Origin: Lingula anatina
Lineage: Eukaryota > Brachiopoda > Lingulata > Lingulida > Lingulidae
Assembly (NCBI RefSeq): GCF_001039355.2
Contig: NW_019775872.1
Span: forward strand, 53,406-117,405
Length of the DNA: 64,000 bases
Direction of reading: 5' to 3'
Positions within the stretch are counted from its first letter, which is position 1, and each line of letters begins with the position of its first letter. Position numbers and translations under genes: made by a program. The notes under the pieces were generated by a model. It was given only the letters and a program-made list of their open reading frames with translations, did no database searches and had not been told where the DNA came from. This document shows, piece by piece, positions 48,909-61,168 of this stretch.

Positions 48909-50592
48909 ATTTTGGCAACTCAGCTGGTGGGATCATGTGCTCCTTGGGGATGGATTCAAGGTCCTGCTCCATAAAATAGTAGGACTGGGGTATGTGCCAG
49001 TGTACAGGTGGGATGTAAGGCCCAGGGGCATACAAGGAGGGGCACTCCATAGCAGGGTAGTACCAGTACCCATTGTAGAAAAAACTGTGTAGGTGCCCTG
49101 TGCTGGGAGTATTATTATGATAGTACACTGTGATGGAAACATCCGACTCTGTGAGATCCATGTATACCCCTTCCACTGGGAGGAAATCTTGAGCGTTTTG
49201 CCTTTTAGTCTTGTTCTTTCGCTTTCTTCGTTGTCGTTTGGAGGATGTGGAGGATGAACACGATGATGGAGATGAGTGGGTGTTGGGCAGGTTCAAGAGT
49301 GAGAGATACCAATCCCTGTTGTTGTTGTTGTAATTATTACTGCTGTATTTCAGGGAATCAACATCAATATAGTCATCCACTTTCTCTTCCTCAGAGTCAG
49401 AAGTGTCTAAATTTCTGGGAACATACACCTCTTTGGTTTTCTTCTTACTACCAGGCTCTTCTGTGTGGGTTGTCTTCGATGTTTCCTTAGTTGCAACAGT
49501 CTCCTCCTGCAGGTCTGCTTCTGCTCTGATGATGCTCCTTCCCTGAAGATAGGTTGCATCTGGGATGTATGCCACTGCCCCTGGGTATGCTGACAAGGCA
49601 GCCCCAGGGTAATACCACCCCGCCGCGGCAACACACTCAGGGCACTCGTGGTGGAAACAGCCAAACTTGGTCAAAGGAAACCCTGTTGTATATGCTGCAA
49701 GTTTCTCCACCTCTGCTCTGCTGAGAACTCCAGCTCCCCCTTCCTCTGCGAAGGAGTCCTGAGAAATGCTGTCTGAATCATCGGAGAAAGTCTCAGATGT
49801 AGAGACAATGGAGGAATTCTCAGAGTCATCTGTGGTGGTGCTAAGTGTCTCAGAGGCTGACGAGACTTCTGAGTTGAGATTATTACATATCAGACTCACA
49901 TTTGAAGATTTAATAATACTCTCCCATTTCACATGTTCGAGATCATAGGCATGATCTGCAGGGTGGTGTGCCCCATGCATGCTGCTGCCTGGATTTGAGA
50001 TCATATTATTCAGGAGTACCTGAGGCATGTAGTTTTTACAGCCCCAGTAGCCCTCCCCACCCCAGTGATACCCAGGGTGGAGGTTGTATGGAGCCAGGGG
50101 ACGGTCCTTCTTGTGAACCTTCTCTATTGCTGAGAGGAATGCATTGAAATTCTTACTGTTTTTGGCCTTAAGGCTTACTACAGCCGAGCTCCCTCCACTG
50201 CTGCTACTTCCACTGTGATTTCTGTATCGCTGATTGTGGTGATGCTGATGATATCGATGGTGATGGTGTTTTGAATATGACACCATTTCTGCGTTGTTAT
50301 CCTCCTCTGATGCCTTCAACAAATCTTTCATTTTATCGCCACCCTTGAAGGCTTCAGACAGTTTGATAATGATTGGGGAACCAGATTTGTTCTTTACCTC
50401 TTTAGCCCAGCTACTCTCTCCCTTTTTCTTTTTCTTTGGTCGGGAACAAAATCTCTCTCGTTTACAGTCCTCGCAACTGTCACTCATAGACATTCCTTCC
50501 ATACGCTGGTGAAACATGTCTCTGCTGACCACATCTAAAGTGCTCGTAAGTGACACACAAGTTGCCACCTTCTTACGCCCTTTTTTACCCAT
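48909..50592 (-). CDS. Unrecognised low-complexity protein exon, probable alternative first exon of the CNOT6-like gene
   Basis: 561 codons, starting at an ATG (50590-50592) in good context (A at -3, G at +4), with an in-frame TGA 15 nt upstream (50605-50607). It ends at the strong donor AAAAT|gtaagt; reading on meets a stop 24 codons later. I do not recognise the protein. Visible: a basic start (MGKKGRKK), a Cys/Lys segment (residues 40-57), a His-rich run (109-119), Ser/Thr/acidic stretches (229-284), ECPEC (316-320), a basic nuclear-signal-like cluster (452-464), and two Tyr/Trp/Pro modules (324-345 and 507-528) sharing G-x-W-Y-Y-P...Y-I-P. It is mostly disordered by composition. Donor phase 1 matches the linker exon at 29910, giving ...PPAELPK|F|TATQPPQRPW. 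It could instead be a separate nested gene whose other exons I cannot see. Confidence 0.75.
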
Positions 50593-50604
50593 CGTAATAT
50601 CTGT

Positions 50605-50607
50605 TCA
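50605..50607 (-). other. In-frame stop fixing the start of the 561-codon exon
   Basis: TGA five codons upstream of the ATG in the same frame, with no splice acceptor between them. The frame therefore starts at 50592 and the exon is a first coding exon. Confidence 0.85.
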
Positions 50608-50642
50608 GTGGAGCGGATTTCTCCTCTACACGTTCCTTCTTC

Positions 50643-50652
50643 AATTTATATA
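50643..50652 (-). promoter_or_regulatory. Candidate TATA box of the nested first exon
   Basis: TATATAAATT on the minus strand, about 55 bp before the ATG. It adjoins a CA/TG dinucleotide stretch, so the match could be chance in AT-rich DNA. If real, transcription would start near 50615-50625 with a very short 5' leader. Confidence 0.3.
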
Positions 50653-51455
50653 TATGTGTGTGTGTGTGTATAAATGTAAATTCCTCCCCCTTTTCTTGGC
50701 CTATTACCAATGATACAGTATCTGTGTTTTATTGTTCCTCTGACCTTTTATTTCCCATTAGAATTCTCTTCCACTGTGAAATCTGATCCTCTCTTGTCTT
50801 ATTAAACCTAGGTGATATGTTTACTCTCTCTAAACTGCAATCATCCTGTCTTAGATTTGTGACTGTAAATCCTCTGCTTCAATCGAATCACGCTTGTCTT
50901 ACGTACTATAATTCTCTGCAGAAATTGTGCCAACTCCGTTTATCATTGTGGCATCACAGTGGTGCATTATTCATGATACTTCTCGTTAATCTCAGCTTTC
51001 CTGTTCTATTCTACTATGCTTTCATGAAGTCTCCTTTAAGAAATGGATATCCAATGTTTGATCATAATGGTAGTTAAGTCCTTTGTGTCTTCTTTCCTTT
51101 ATATCACATAAAGAATGTCATCTATAGCAAGCCAATCAAGCTATATTACCTGGACATGAATAATTTAAACTGGATTGCAGGTGATATATATATATATATA
51201 TAATAGAAACATCCTTCAATGATCAACATACCACCGATTTGTTGTACACTGTACTGTGATCCTTTTGTGCTGTTCACAAAGTTAAACCATGGATTGATGA
51301 CCAGCCACTGTCAACAAAAACCCCAAGTCATGTTTTATCCACGCAGGTAAAGACTTAAAGCCTGACCACTATATAGCTGTTGTTGTGTTATGCTCAGTCA
51401 AACTACTAGTACTATACTAGCTCCACATGGCCAGCAGCCCAACTATTTATACCTG

Positions 51456-51463
51456 TGACGTCA
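51456..51463. promoter_or_regulatory. CRE-like octamer
   Basis: The palindrome TGACGTCA, the consensus CREB/ATF site, about 865 bp upstream of the nested first exon, followed by 'tgacctt', a nuclear-receptor-like half site. An 8-mer is expected by chance about once per 65 kb per sequence, so this is suggestive only. Confidence 0.25.
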
Positions 51464-54400
51464 TGACCTTAGCTGTGCCTGTCACACACCACTGCCTCTC
51501 CTTTAGCTACCAGTTCATGTGTACAAGGCTCCCACTGTCCATGGCCCTTTTAGTCTTTAACTGTTTGATAATAACCCTGTCACGGTCACAAAGAATGAGT
51601 AAACTCAAAGTTATCTCACCCACCACAAAGCATGGGTGAGTTAAGGTCTATCTGCAAACAAAGGGGAAGAACCACCTCTTTTGATTCCTAGGTTTAACAG
51701 GAAGTTTCCATCTTCCTCAGTTTAGTCTTAAAACCACAACAGGAAGAAATCTTTCCTCCGAGTTAAGACTTTCACAATTTATCTGCTTCTTAAACCTCTC
51801 CTCTACAATGGCTGAACTCTCCTCATTCCTAATATTTTGTGAATATTGAACATCTCTGCACAGCCATATCTACCTGAGTCAAGGTCTCTCTCTCTCTCTG
51901 CCTATGTCCTTCTATATATATAATATATCCCTCCTCTGTCTTAAAGCATGGTTCAGGTTACCTGAGAGTGTCTCTTCCTTGAGGCATGCGCCAGTCTCTA
52001 ACCAACAATGCCTTTGTCCCTGGTATGTATAACCTCTGCAGGTGATATAGTAAAGAACTATCTTCAATCCGACCAATCAGAAAAGGTCTCCTTGCAGCGG
52101 CTATCTGCCACACGGCTAGCAGTGGAGGGGGAGGTGGCACACAATATACACATGCCCTCTGTCCACTAGAACCTCTGACCAATATCTCACCAGTCCATCA
52201 GAGGCTAGTCTATAATCACTGACCTTTAATAAGGAGGTATTATCACAGAGCTGGTAACAATGGTCAGGCTACATAACTATCCTCCATAGTTTCTGGCTGC
52301 CTGGCAGTGCTCAAGCTAGCTGGCCTCGATGCTTGATATTGATTTTTTTATCCCTTTCCTCCAAGTAGAGACTGGGTGATAAATTAGTTATTCAATGAGC
52401 TGAATAAAGATTCCCAGAACCTTTCTAGGATAGTACTTTTTTTTTTTCCTTTTCTATGTATATAATTTTTTTTTGATTTATTTTTTTATCTTTAAAAAAT
52501 CTAATTAAGAGAAGATTAAGTGAACCATCAGTACAGTAACAGTCAAACAAATGTATATCTATATCTGATCCTGGTTTTAGAATGCACAGTCAGACTCCTC
52601 TTACGCACAAGTTACACGTAAAACAGAACCAACAAATCTAATCCTGATATTAACCTTCCCATTCCAACTTCAATCAATGAATCATCATCACATTACAGGA
52701 TCTAACCTGAAATTCCTCCAGTAAATAAATATTCCAGGAAGGCAGCCGTTTAAGGAGAAAATGCTTCCTCTTTCTCTTGATGCTTATTCAGGTTTGGTTT
52801 GCCACTGCACCCTAAAAGCTAGTCTGGGCCATGTGCTTGCAATAGCCTCCTTTGCTCTGTGTGGGAGACCTAAGCACCTGTTTTACCTGATAGTATCACT
52901 TCCAAGTCCCCCTTGGGAGCAGATGACTGTGTAATACAGTGTATACAATATACTCAGGATGGATCAGCGCTGGGCATCTCTGTAGGGACACTACTTCACC
53001 TCCAAATAGATGCTCATCAATGACTGTTGAGAAGCAAACATTCAACACCCCTGAGGAAAGCTGGTCCACCTGTTGTAATTATCTTGTCAAGGCGAGCACT
53101 GTTTGCCCTATATGATGAATCTCTGCCTTTTATTTTAGATCAAAATTCTTTAGAATTTTTGTCAGTGATACTGGAGGATAAAAATAAACTTCAATTTTAA
53201 GTTTACAGTTAAGTTCAAAATCTATAAAAGACAAAGAAAATGATATAATACCACATTTCTATTCTACTGAACATATTAAATTGGTATTGGTCTACAAGTA
53301 CTTTTTTTCAAGTTAAGGAGTATTTGCTTGCACTAGATGTACAGTAAAATGTCAGAATAATATTGTCTACATTCTTTCATTCACATGATTGGTAGTGCAA
53401 AAGATAGACAGAAAAGGTGAGGGCAAAGATTCAACACCTGGCCTCACAATTCTCTTCAGCAAATAAACCATATTATCATCAAGTTGCATAGGCAAGCATA
53501 CCCCACCTGTCTGGCAGGTTGAACAAAACATTTTTCATTTTGACTAGCCGAACTCAAGCTTCAATGGTCATGAATGCTGAACTTCTCATTATCTTTCAAC
53601 TTAACAACCCCCAAATCTATCCAGGCCTTTGTTGAGGATGGCTTTTGTTGTCTGGTCTTTTGTTCAGCAGGGCCCTTGGTAAAATCCTACTTACAAACCT
53701 ACCTGATAATATTTAATTTGTAATTTGTTTTTGACGAGTTGGCATTCATTTTCTGTACACTAACAAAGCCAATTAATAGACAAAGAACAAGCGACTTGGA
53801 CCTAAATATTATTATGTAATCCCTTCTTTCTCTAACAAATGAGGAAAGGTACAAGTTGTTTACAATATGAACTACAGTAATTACTGAAAAACATTCCACT
53901 CATTCTAATGGCTTATTTTAATGATTTATTACAGTAACTTTATCTACTTACTCAAGAAAGACATGAGCTAAATTACTTATTTTCCTTAAATTTTAGCTAT
54001 CTATTTTTACAGGATTATGATTATTGCCAAAACAAGGATATATATATATATGATGAATACTTTTGTTCAAATCTAGTGAGTATTACTAAGTACCATATAA
54101 AAAGGCAGAGTAAATTTGATGGATATCCTTTTGTAGGCCAAGTTGATAAAAGAACAATGGCAAGCAGCTGATTGTATATTCTCATTGTCCTTGGGTGTAC
54201 AACATGAAAAATAAGATTATCATATCAAAAACAATTCCAGTTGTAACTGCTTTAGTTTACATGAATTGTTTCATTTAGATACCCCAACATATCTCGATAA
54301 ACAGTGATATATTGGCAAAACAAATAAAATTATAAAAGATATCCTTTGGTCAGGTACATTCACATTTATATTAAGTTAAATACCAAACTTGGCTTAAATG

Positions 54401-54532
54401 TGACAAAAAATATACAAATTATGGCGCTGTGATATCCCCAACTCAAGCCATCTGCTTTTCGGAAAAAAATGCCAAACCTCAAGTTATATCTTCTTAAAAT
54501 CTGTATCTCATTACTTTTGCTTTAATGTAATA

Positions 54533-54534
54533 GG

Positions 54535-54566
<32 letters not shown>

Positions 54567-54572
54567 CATACA
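54533..54572. repeat. (CATA)n microsatellite
   Basis: About nine tetranucleotide units, with one TATA interruption near the right end. Confidence 0.9.
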
Positions 54573-57107
54573 AAGACCAACCATTCACATTGAATCAGAC
54601 CTTTAAAAAGAAAAAAATGCTGCTACTAATCTATCTGCTTCTACAAATACAAATTAAAAGAAGGCAAAAGAGTGCTACAGAGGCTCCATCTATGTATTGA
54701 AAAAAGCATTAATCTCTTAGTGCAACTGAAGGCTGACCAAAGACAAAGCACAGAAAGTGCCATGCAGGATCATGTGACCCATGGTCTAATATCACGCCTC
54801 CTTCCAACCAGGCAGCCATTACAATGGGTATGTGTATGATGTCCCCTTGCCACGCAATGTAAGTGCAGCATAATATGTAATATTTTGGAAATAAATCATG
54901 TCCCACTTTAAGTACTGCCTTTCTCAGCTGACAATTTATTCATGAAAGCTTTTATGCCAAGCCACAATCAAGCCCCTTTATGATGCCATTAAAAAAGAAA
55001 ATCAATTAATGTAACCACATTTTCTAGACTTGCATATTAAAAATGATACCCATCAGTTACATATCACTAGAACACATCAAGGAAGGAAATAGGTGCTAAA
55101 ATTTTGCTATAAAAACCACAAAAAAAAATAAAAGAAGAATTGTAGGACAACTGCTATACATAATGAATGTGCATGCATGACCATTTAACATCAACAAACA
55201 AACTATAACTAGCCTCTTTCAAAAACCTATGTTAAATAGTGCATGTGATTTTTTTTTTCCGTATTTAATAGTATTTACCAAAATCAAGCTTTACTTAGAA
55301 CTATAATTGGGTGCTTGGCTGTGTAAAGGGTTGACAACCAGCAAAACATGCTTACAAATTTGATAAAAATATAGCATTGAAGGTTGAGAATGAAATGGCA
55401 GCTTTCCATCACCATTTTAAACTACAATTTAGACAGGATTTAGTTAATGTGTGCTTTGCACACTACCACACATAGGTGTAGCCTTTTTCAGGGAAAAGGC
55501 AGAATAAACATGTAAAATACTGAAGATAAAACAATTTTGCACCTGAAAACAGATTAACTGACATAGCCTTGCCCATCAGAAACAATGTTTTCAGCATCAA
55601 TTATGTAAGCTAGACTAATAATTTCCAGGTAACCAAATATTTCCAAAGTATGCCTGTACTAGTAACTTTTTAGGCAAAGTGCTATTGTATATTTTTATGA
55701 ATGTATCAAAAAAGCTAAATCTTACATCAAATATTGAAGCTTCATGATAAAACAGATATGATATTAATATTCTCTGAGCCCCCCCCCCCCCCCCCTCACC
55801 CCCACCCACAATCAAGCACACACACACTCATGCTTTTTAAAAATTCTCTTCCCTTTTATGGCCAAGGATAAGCTGTTCTGGCCAATTTCCAACGTTAACC
55901 TGTTGACGTAGCATCTGCCAAATTCCAATCTCAAGCACTACAGCAAAAAGGCACTCCCAAAAAGAAAACTGCTTAATGTGTAAATTAACCCCAATTTTTG
56001 TAAACCACAAAAACAAAATGAACATAATGTTTTTTTTTTTTTTTTTTTTTTCATTTTCCTAAATCTTGACAAAAAAAAAAATCAATTGGTAACTCATACA
56101 ATTGATCAGTTATATAAATCTAGTAATATGTAGGTACAAACTGTAAAAATATAAATAAAAAATTCACTCAATGTAACTTATGTTCACAATAGATTGTGCA
56201 TTTAATCTTGTTTTTGTGCTCCAATGATTATAATCATACCTTGCAGTTTCAAAATATTCTATTTTAACAATTTTTTTCTTTGTAATAGCAGTCATTTAGC
56301 TGACAAAAACTCCAAAATGTGCAAAATGCCCTTCTACAATGGTGATAAGATAAAGTGGTTTTCTGGTACTTTACTTGATTTCATTTTTATCTAACACTTA
56401 TCTAGGACAGTTCAATGACCTGAGGATTTGAGGATTTGGAGATGATAGCTAAGGTTAAATTTAAGTCTCTCAACTGTGAAAGAGAGTTCAACTAACTCAA
56501 AATCAAGTTCAAAGAAGTTATTTGTGTTCTTATTTCAGGTCATTCTCTGTTTACATTTTAATAAGACCGATGAGGTATTCAAACTAATCATGTGATATTT
56601 TGGATAAAGCCTGAGAGGGGTTTACATTTATCAGAATGACCACCCTTAAGGAGAAAAGGTAATGACTAACAGGTATTTAAAAAATACAACAGAAAAACAC
56701 TCAAAATGACAAGATTTTGTTATCATTGGTCAGCAGGGCACCGTGACTTTCCAACTTTAGGAAAGTATATCATGCTGCCACTGACAGATGAAAGCTATGA
56801 TCCCCTAAAAAATTGGTTTAGGGATATAACTAATATTCTACTCATTTTTTAGGGATTGGAAGGATTTTCTGCAGTATTCATAAGCCAAAAAAAGTCTGCC
56901 AAAGCCAACATATGAACAAACTTCCCTTAAAGTGATAAAATGAAGTGTCAAAATCTGTTTGGATCCCACCATTAGAAACTCCAAAAAACATAACCTTCAA
57001 TACACTTGGTCAATAAATAGCGAGAATGACCATTTGGCCAAGAAATAAATTTAACCTACACTGGGATATTGTCATTTATAAGTCAAAAATTAGCATTGAC
57101 CCTGGAA

Positions 57108-57605
57108 CAAAATTTTAATTCATTATCAATGAGAAGTCAGGATCCCCATTAACCCTTGCAAAAAGTTAATGACACAGGGATTTAGCATGCAGTGTTAGAA
57201 AAACATGAAAACACTGTCTTCTTTTTTTTTTTTAGCTGTTATTGGATCAGTAAAATGACCACACAAATGACTATTAAAATACAACAACATAACAATACAG
57301 AATAAATTTAAATATTTGATCTTTCAACTTTTTAATATCTTCTATGTCTTATAATTTATCTCACTTGGGAAACAGTACATGTGGCTACTTCATGTTAAGT
57401 GGCAGTTTATGAACCATCTGTAATCACTGATACATTTGATATGTATTTAAACAAAGAGACATTGAGAAATCTATTTAAATTACAGATAAGATTTGCAGAA
57501 TCACACTCACACCAATGACATCAATTTAAAAGTAGATAACTAGTTAAGATATAAGGGAAAAAAAGAAGCTACAGTAAGATGTTATCCTGTAAATAAACAA
57601 GGGCT
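57108..57605. repeat. ~495-bp direct repeat, left copy
   Basis: From 'acaaaattttaattca' to 'gtaaataaacaagggct'. Matches 60675-61168 with only a few substitutions and a different T-run length. The ends show no TG...CA termini or target duplication. Confidence 0.9.
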
Positions 57606-57689
57606 CATTCACAGTGAAGCTGTCGATCCAAACAGATCGATCCAACTCCACGGGAAATCTTGCTGAATGCACTTTGATATACAGACTGA
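57606..57689. mobile_element. Partial family-2 TIR element, interrupted
   Basis: Left end only: 'cattcacagtgaagctgtcg', 'gatcgatccaactccacggg', 'aaatcttgctgaatgcac'. A family-1 element begins at 57690, and the right half of this family-2 element is not seen after it. Confidence 0.55.
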
Positions 57690-57912
57690 GTCTCTGTTCA
57701 CATGAAAAATCTATTTTCTAAAAATCTATTTTCTTTTCGCGGTATCTTGTGATCACTCCGAGCACAGCCGAGAATTAATTACAGCTTTGGAAGTAACTTG
57801 CTTGCGCTGCCAGTAATTACACCGCGGGGTATTCAGAGCACAGACCGTGATCACAAGATACTACGAATAGAAAATAATTTTTAGAAAATAGATTTTTCAT
57901 GTGAACGAAGCC
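57690..57912. mobile_element. Fold-back TIR element, family 1, complete
   Basis: 223 bp. Ends 'gtctctgttcacatgaaaaa' and 'tttttcatgtgaacgaagcc'; inner arms 'ggtatcttgtgatcac' and 'gtgatcacaagatac'. Flanks are TGA on the left and TAA on the right, an imperfect 3-bp duplication. The interior is in the opposite orientation to the copy at 3630-3857. Confidence 0.75.
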
Positions 57913-58092
57913 TAACACACCTCTTCTTCAGACTTGTTTCCAATGTACCCATATAACCACCAGCTTTTCTATATTGTACTCAATGCCTGAAGGAGGTGTG
58001 GTTATTTGTCAATCTTATTGCATTCACTGTTTCACTGAAAATGAGTTCCAAGGATCTATTTTATGTTAAAAGTTACACAGCATCAAACAATA

Positions 58093-58780
58093 AATTGTAT
58101 GAATCACTCCAGTAAGTTTGAGAATAATAAGTCACATGGTTACCCACATATTATATTACTCTGTAATGATGATAGGACACATTTTTTTTTTTTTTTTTTT
58201 TTTTTTTGCCAATTTTGATGCAATATGCTGCATATCATAATCACAACCCATTTTGAAATGTGTACTAATGTTACTGTGGATGTTCAGAAAATGTTATTAT
58301 AAATCCACACAAACATACCCATACAAACACACACACAATTTCATAATTTCAAGAAAAACAAACCCAATAAAGCTGCTTAAATGTATTTTGGAGCTTTGAA
58401 TCACTCCAGTAACTGAGGATATTAATAAGTCACAGAGTTAACTATTTATTGTGTTAAGGATTACAAAGGGCAAAATTAGTTTTGGGTTAATTTTGATGCA
58501 ACACTGCATAATGATTAACAGCAAAATCACCACCCAAATTTTAACCATGTACTACTGTTGCTGTGGACATTCAGAAAATGTTAATAGCACAGGGCTTTAG
58601 GCCCATGGGAGTTTAAAGTCGCACCTTAAAATGCCAATGTGTGAAAAATGAAAAAATCATAAAAAATCTACATAAAAAATGGCCCAATAAGGCTGTTATT
58701 CAAGTTTAACCTGTATTTCGGTACTATGAATCACTTCAGTCATTGCCTTAACATTGAAAAGACACTGCAAAGATGACAGA
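58093..58780. repeat. Diverged tandem repeat, unit ~300-330 bp
   Basis: The phrase 'tgaatcactccagtaa' (or close) recurs at about 58099, 58397 and 58728. Following marks recur in order: 'aattttgatgcaa', 'tactgtggatgttcagaaaa' / 'tgctgtggacattcagaaaa', and 'ccaataaagctg' / 'ccaataaggctg'. Two near-complete units and the start of a third; identity is moderate, so the duplication is old. Confidence 0.7.
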
Positions 58781-60674
58781 GGGCATTGGCGGTGACTGCT
58801 ACATGTCCAGACACACAGTGTCTGTCCAAAAAATAAGTGTCTTCTCCACCAGTTTAAAGTCATTTAACATGTCCACAAGATGTGGTTGAGATATAGGCAA
58901 ATATAATGCTGCACTTCACTGTGCTATAAAACATGTTATTATATTCTGGGAGAAGAGGTTTAAAAGTGCCCCGTCAACCACAGTTATGGCGAACTAAGTA
59001 CAACCACAAGCTATAGTTAACACGAGATGAAAAAGAAAGCACTAATAAAATGGCTTAAGTGTTCACCAAAATGTCATATGACTTCTTTCAAAACTTCCAC
59101 AGATTTTCAAAACTCATTCTCATCAAAGAGTGTACATCTGAAACTGGTGGAAAATAGCATTTGACGTTTTTTAGTTTTTATCTTACTTTGAGTTATAAAT
59201 ACTTAACTCATCTAATAGGGACATCATCTAAGTAACTTCAATCTATCTAATATTGAAACCCAGCCAGCTGAGTAGACAATGAGACCATAATAAAAAAGAT
59301 ATATGTAAATTTTTGGCAATGAGTGGCCAACTTTCTCAAACTCATCCTTTCTCTTAAATACCCATCTAGAAAAATTTATTTTGCAGAACCTCATAAACAC
59401 ACAAAAAAAATTTCACAGAGCAACAGGTATTTTATTTCATTTTACGATTATTTTTTTTCTTACTGAACCACAATACATACTAAATACCATTTATCCCCGT
59501 ATAGACATACAGTTTTAGATCACCCATGTTTGGATCTCTTTCAAACCACCCTTTAAGTCCTGCAGAGGCAGGTCTTATGAACAAAATTGCCATTTACGAC
59601 TTCAATCCCTGAGATTGTGATTGCAGTCACCAAATCTATGACTTAAACCTTGATTTCGTAGTAAAATAATTATCACAAACACTGCATTTTTAACAGCAAT
59701 TATTGTTTATGAGGCCTTAATGGGAATCAAATTAGATAGCACTAAGTCTTGTGACATGGCAAAAAAGTTATGCAAGATTTTTCAGGATTTGGTTGAGAAA
59801 TAGGATAAGAAATAATAGACTACTAGAGAGTGCAGTACAACAATGTATAAAAACTTTGGATTTATCCAAGGATATCAGTCGTTTTCTGAAGTCTGTCACA
59901 TAACATTCTTTTACACATCAGCACAATTCACCATGTTTTGTGAGTCACTAATTACTTGCTTTCTAGGAATACATTCCCAAAGCATAGAATTTCACACTTA
60001 TCTCTGATAAATCACCCTTGTGTGGACTTTTCATATTTTCTAGTCTTATACGAAACAGAACCAAAAGTTGTACTTTAGCCTAGAATCTTTTCCATTCACC
60101 CTTACCAAATTTTCACAGGGAATTTAAGAAACAGCAGTTATCTTTGAATATAATTTTTTTTTTGTATTTCCTGAAACAGCTGTCCTTCTAAGAAACATAG
60201 TAAAGGAGACTAGCCATCCATTCTTTGCCTATATTTACAAATGTCAAAGGCATCCCTATTACCAGTGGTTGACTGGGAATTATATTTATACCAAAATCCA
60301 GTTACTGTAAAATACCCATCATGTTTTTCTTGCTGTGTAAACTAGGGTTTATTGCATCTCTTCAGTTATTACACTTGGTGTTGTCAACATCTTCTTATTT
60401 ATTAAAGCTACCAATAATGTTTTGCCTGCTGAGTTTAAACCCAAGCACTTCACTAGTTCAACAATAAAGTTTTTACGACCAGGTACTACGAAACTCACTC
60501 CTAAAAAGAGACATTAAAGGGTCTTCAGAAACAAAATAACAATTTAAGCAGGCTAGAAAATAATTCAACACTCTTTTTTTCTTTTAAAAATGCAATACCA
60601 AAGTTTACTGATCTTTTACATGTGGTAACATAAAAATGCTTGCCTTTCAATCTGCTCTTCCACTTAGTGAAAAA

Positions 60675-61168
60675 CACAAAATTTTAATTCACTATCAATG
60701 AGAAGTCAGGATCCCCATTAACCCTTGCAAAAAGTTAATGACACAGGGATTTAGCATGCAGTGTTAGAAAAACATGAAAACACTGTCTTTTTTTTTAGCT
60801 GTTATTGGATCAGTAAAATGACCACACAAATGACTATTAAAATACAACAATATAACAATACAGAATAAATTTAAATATTTGATCTTTCAACTTTTTAATA
60901 TCTTCTATGTCTTACAATTTATCTCACTTAGGAAACAGTACATGTGGCTACTTCATGCTAAGTGGCAGTTTATGAACCATCTGTAATCACTGATACATTT
61001 GATATGTATTTAAACAAAGAGACATTGAGAAATCTATTTGAATTACAGATAAGATTTGCAGAATCACACTCACACCAATGACATCAATTTAAAAGTAGAT
61101 AACTAGTAAAGATATAAGGGAAAAAAAGAAGCTACAGTAAGATGTTATCCTGTAAATAAACAAGGGCT
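60675..61168. repeat. ~495-bp direct repeat, right copy
   Basis: Counterpart of 57108-57605; the two starts are 3.57 kb apart. Flanking sequences differ on both sides. Confidence 0.9.

Noticed and set aside
49245-50713. Plus-strand and out-of-frame minus-strand reading frames overlapping the 561-codon exon
   Set aside because: Shadows of the real exon; their composition follows from its Ser/Asn/Gly codons.
54709-54906. 65-codon minus-strand frame in a slightly GC-richer patch
   Set aside because: No flanking splice signals of matching phase, no recognisable domain; not distinguishable from chance.
57108-61168. LTR retrotransposon with ~495-bp LTRs
   Set aside because: The repeats lack TG...CA ends and a target duplication, and the interval has no gag or pol frame, primer-binding site or polypurine tract.
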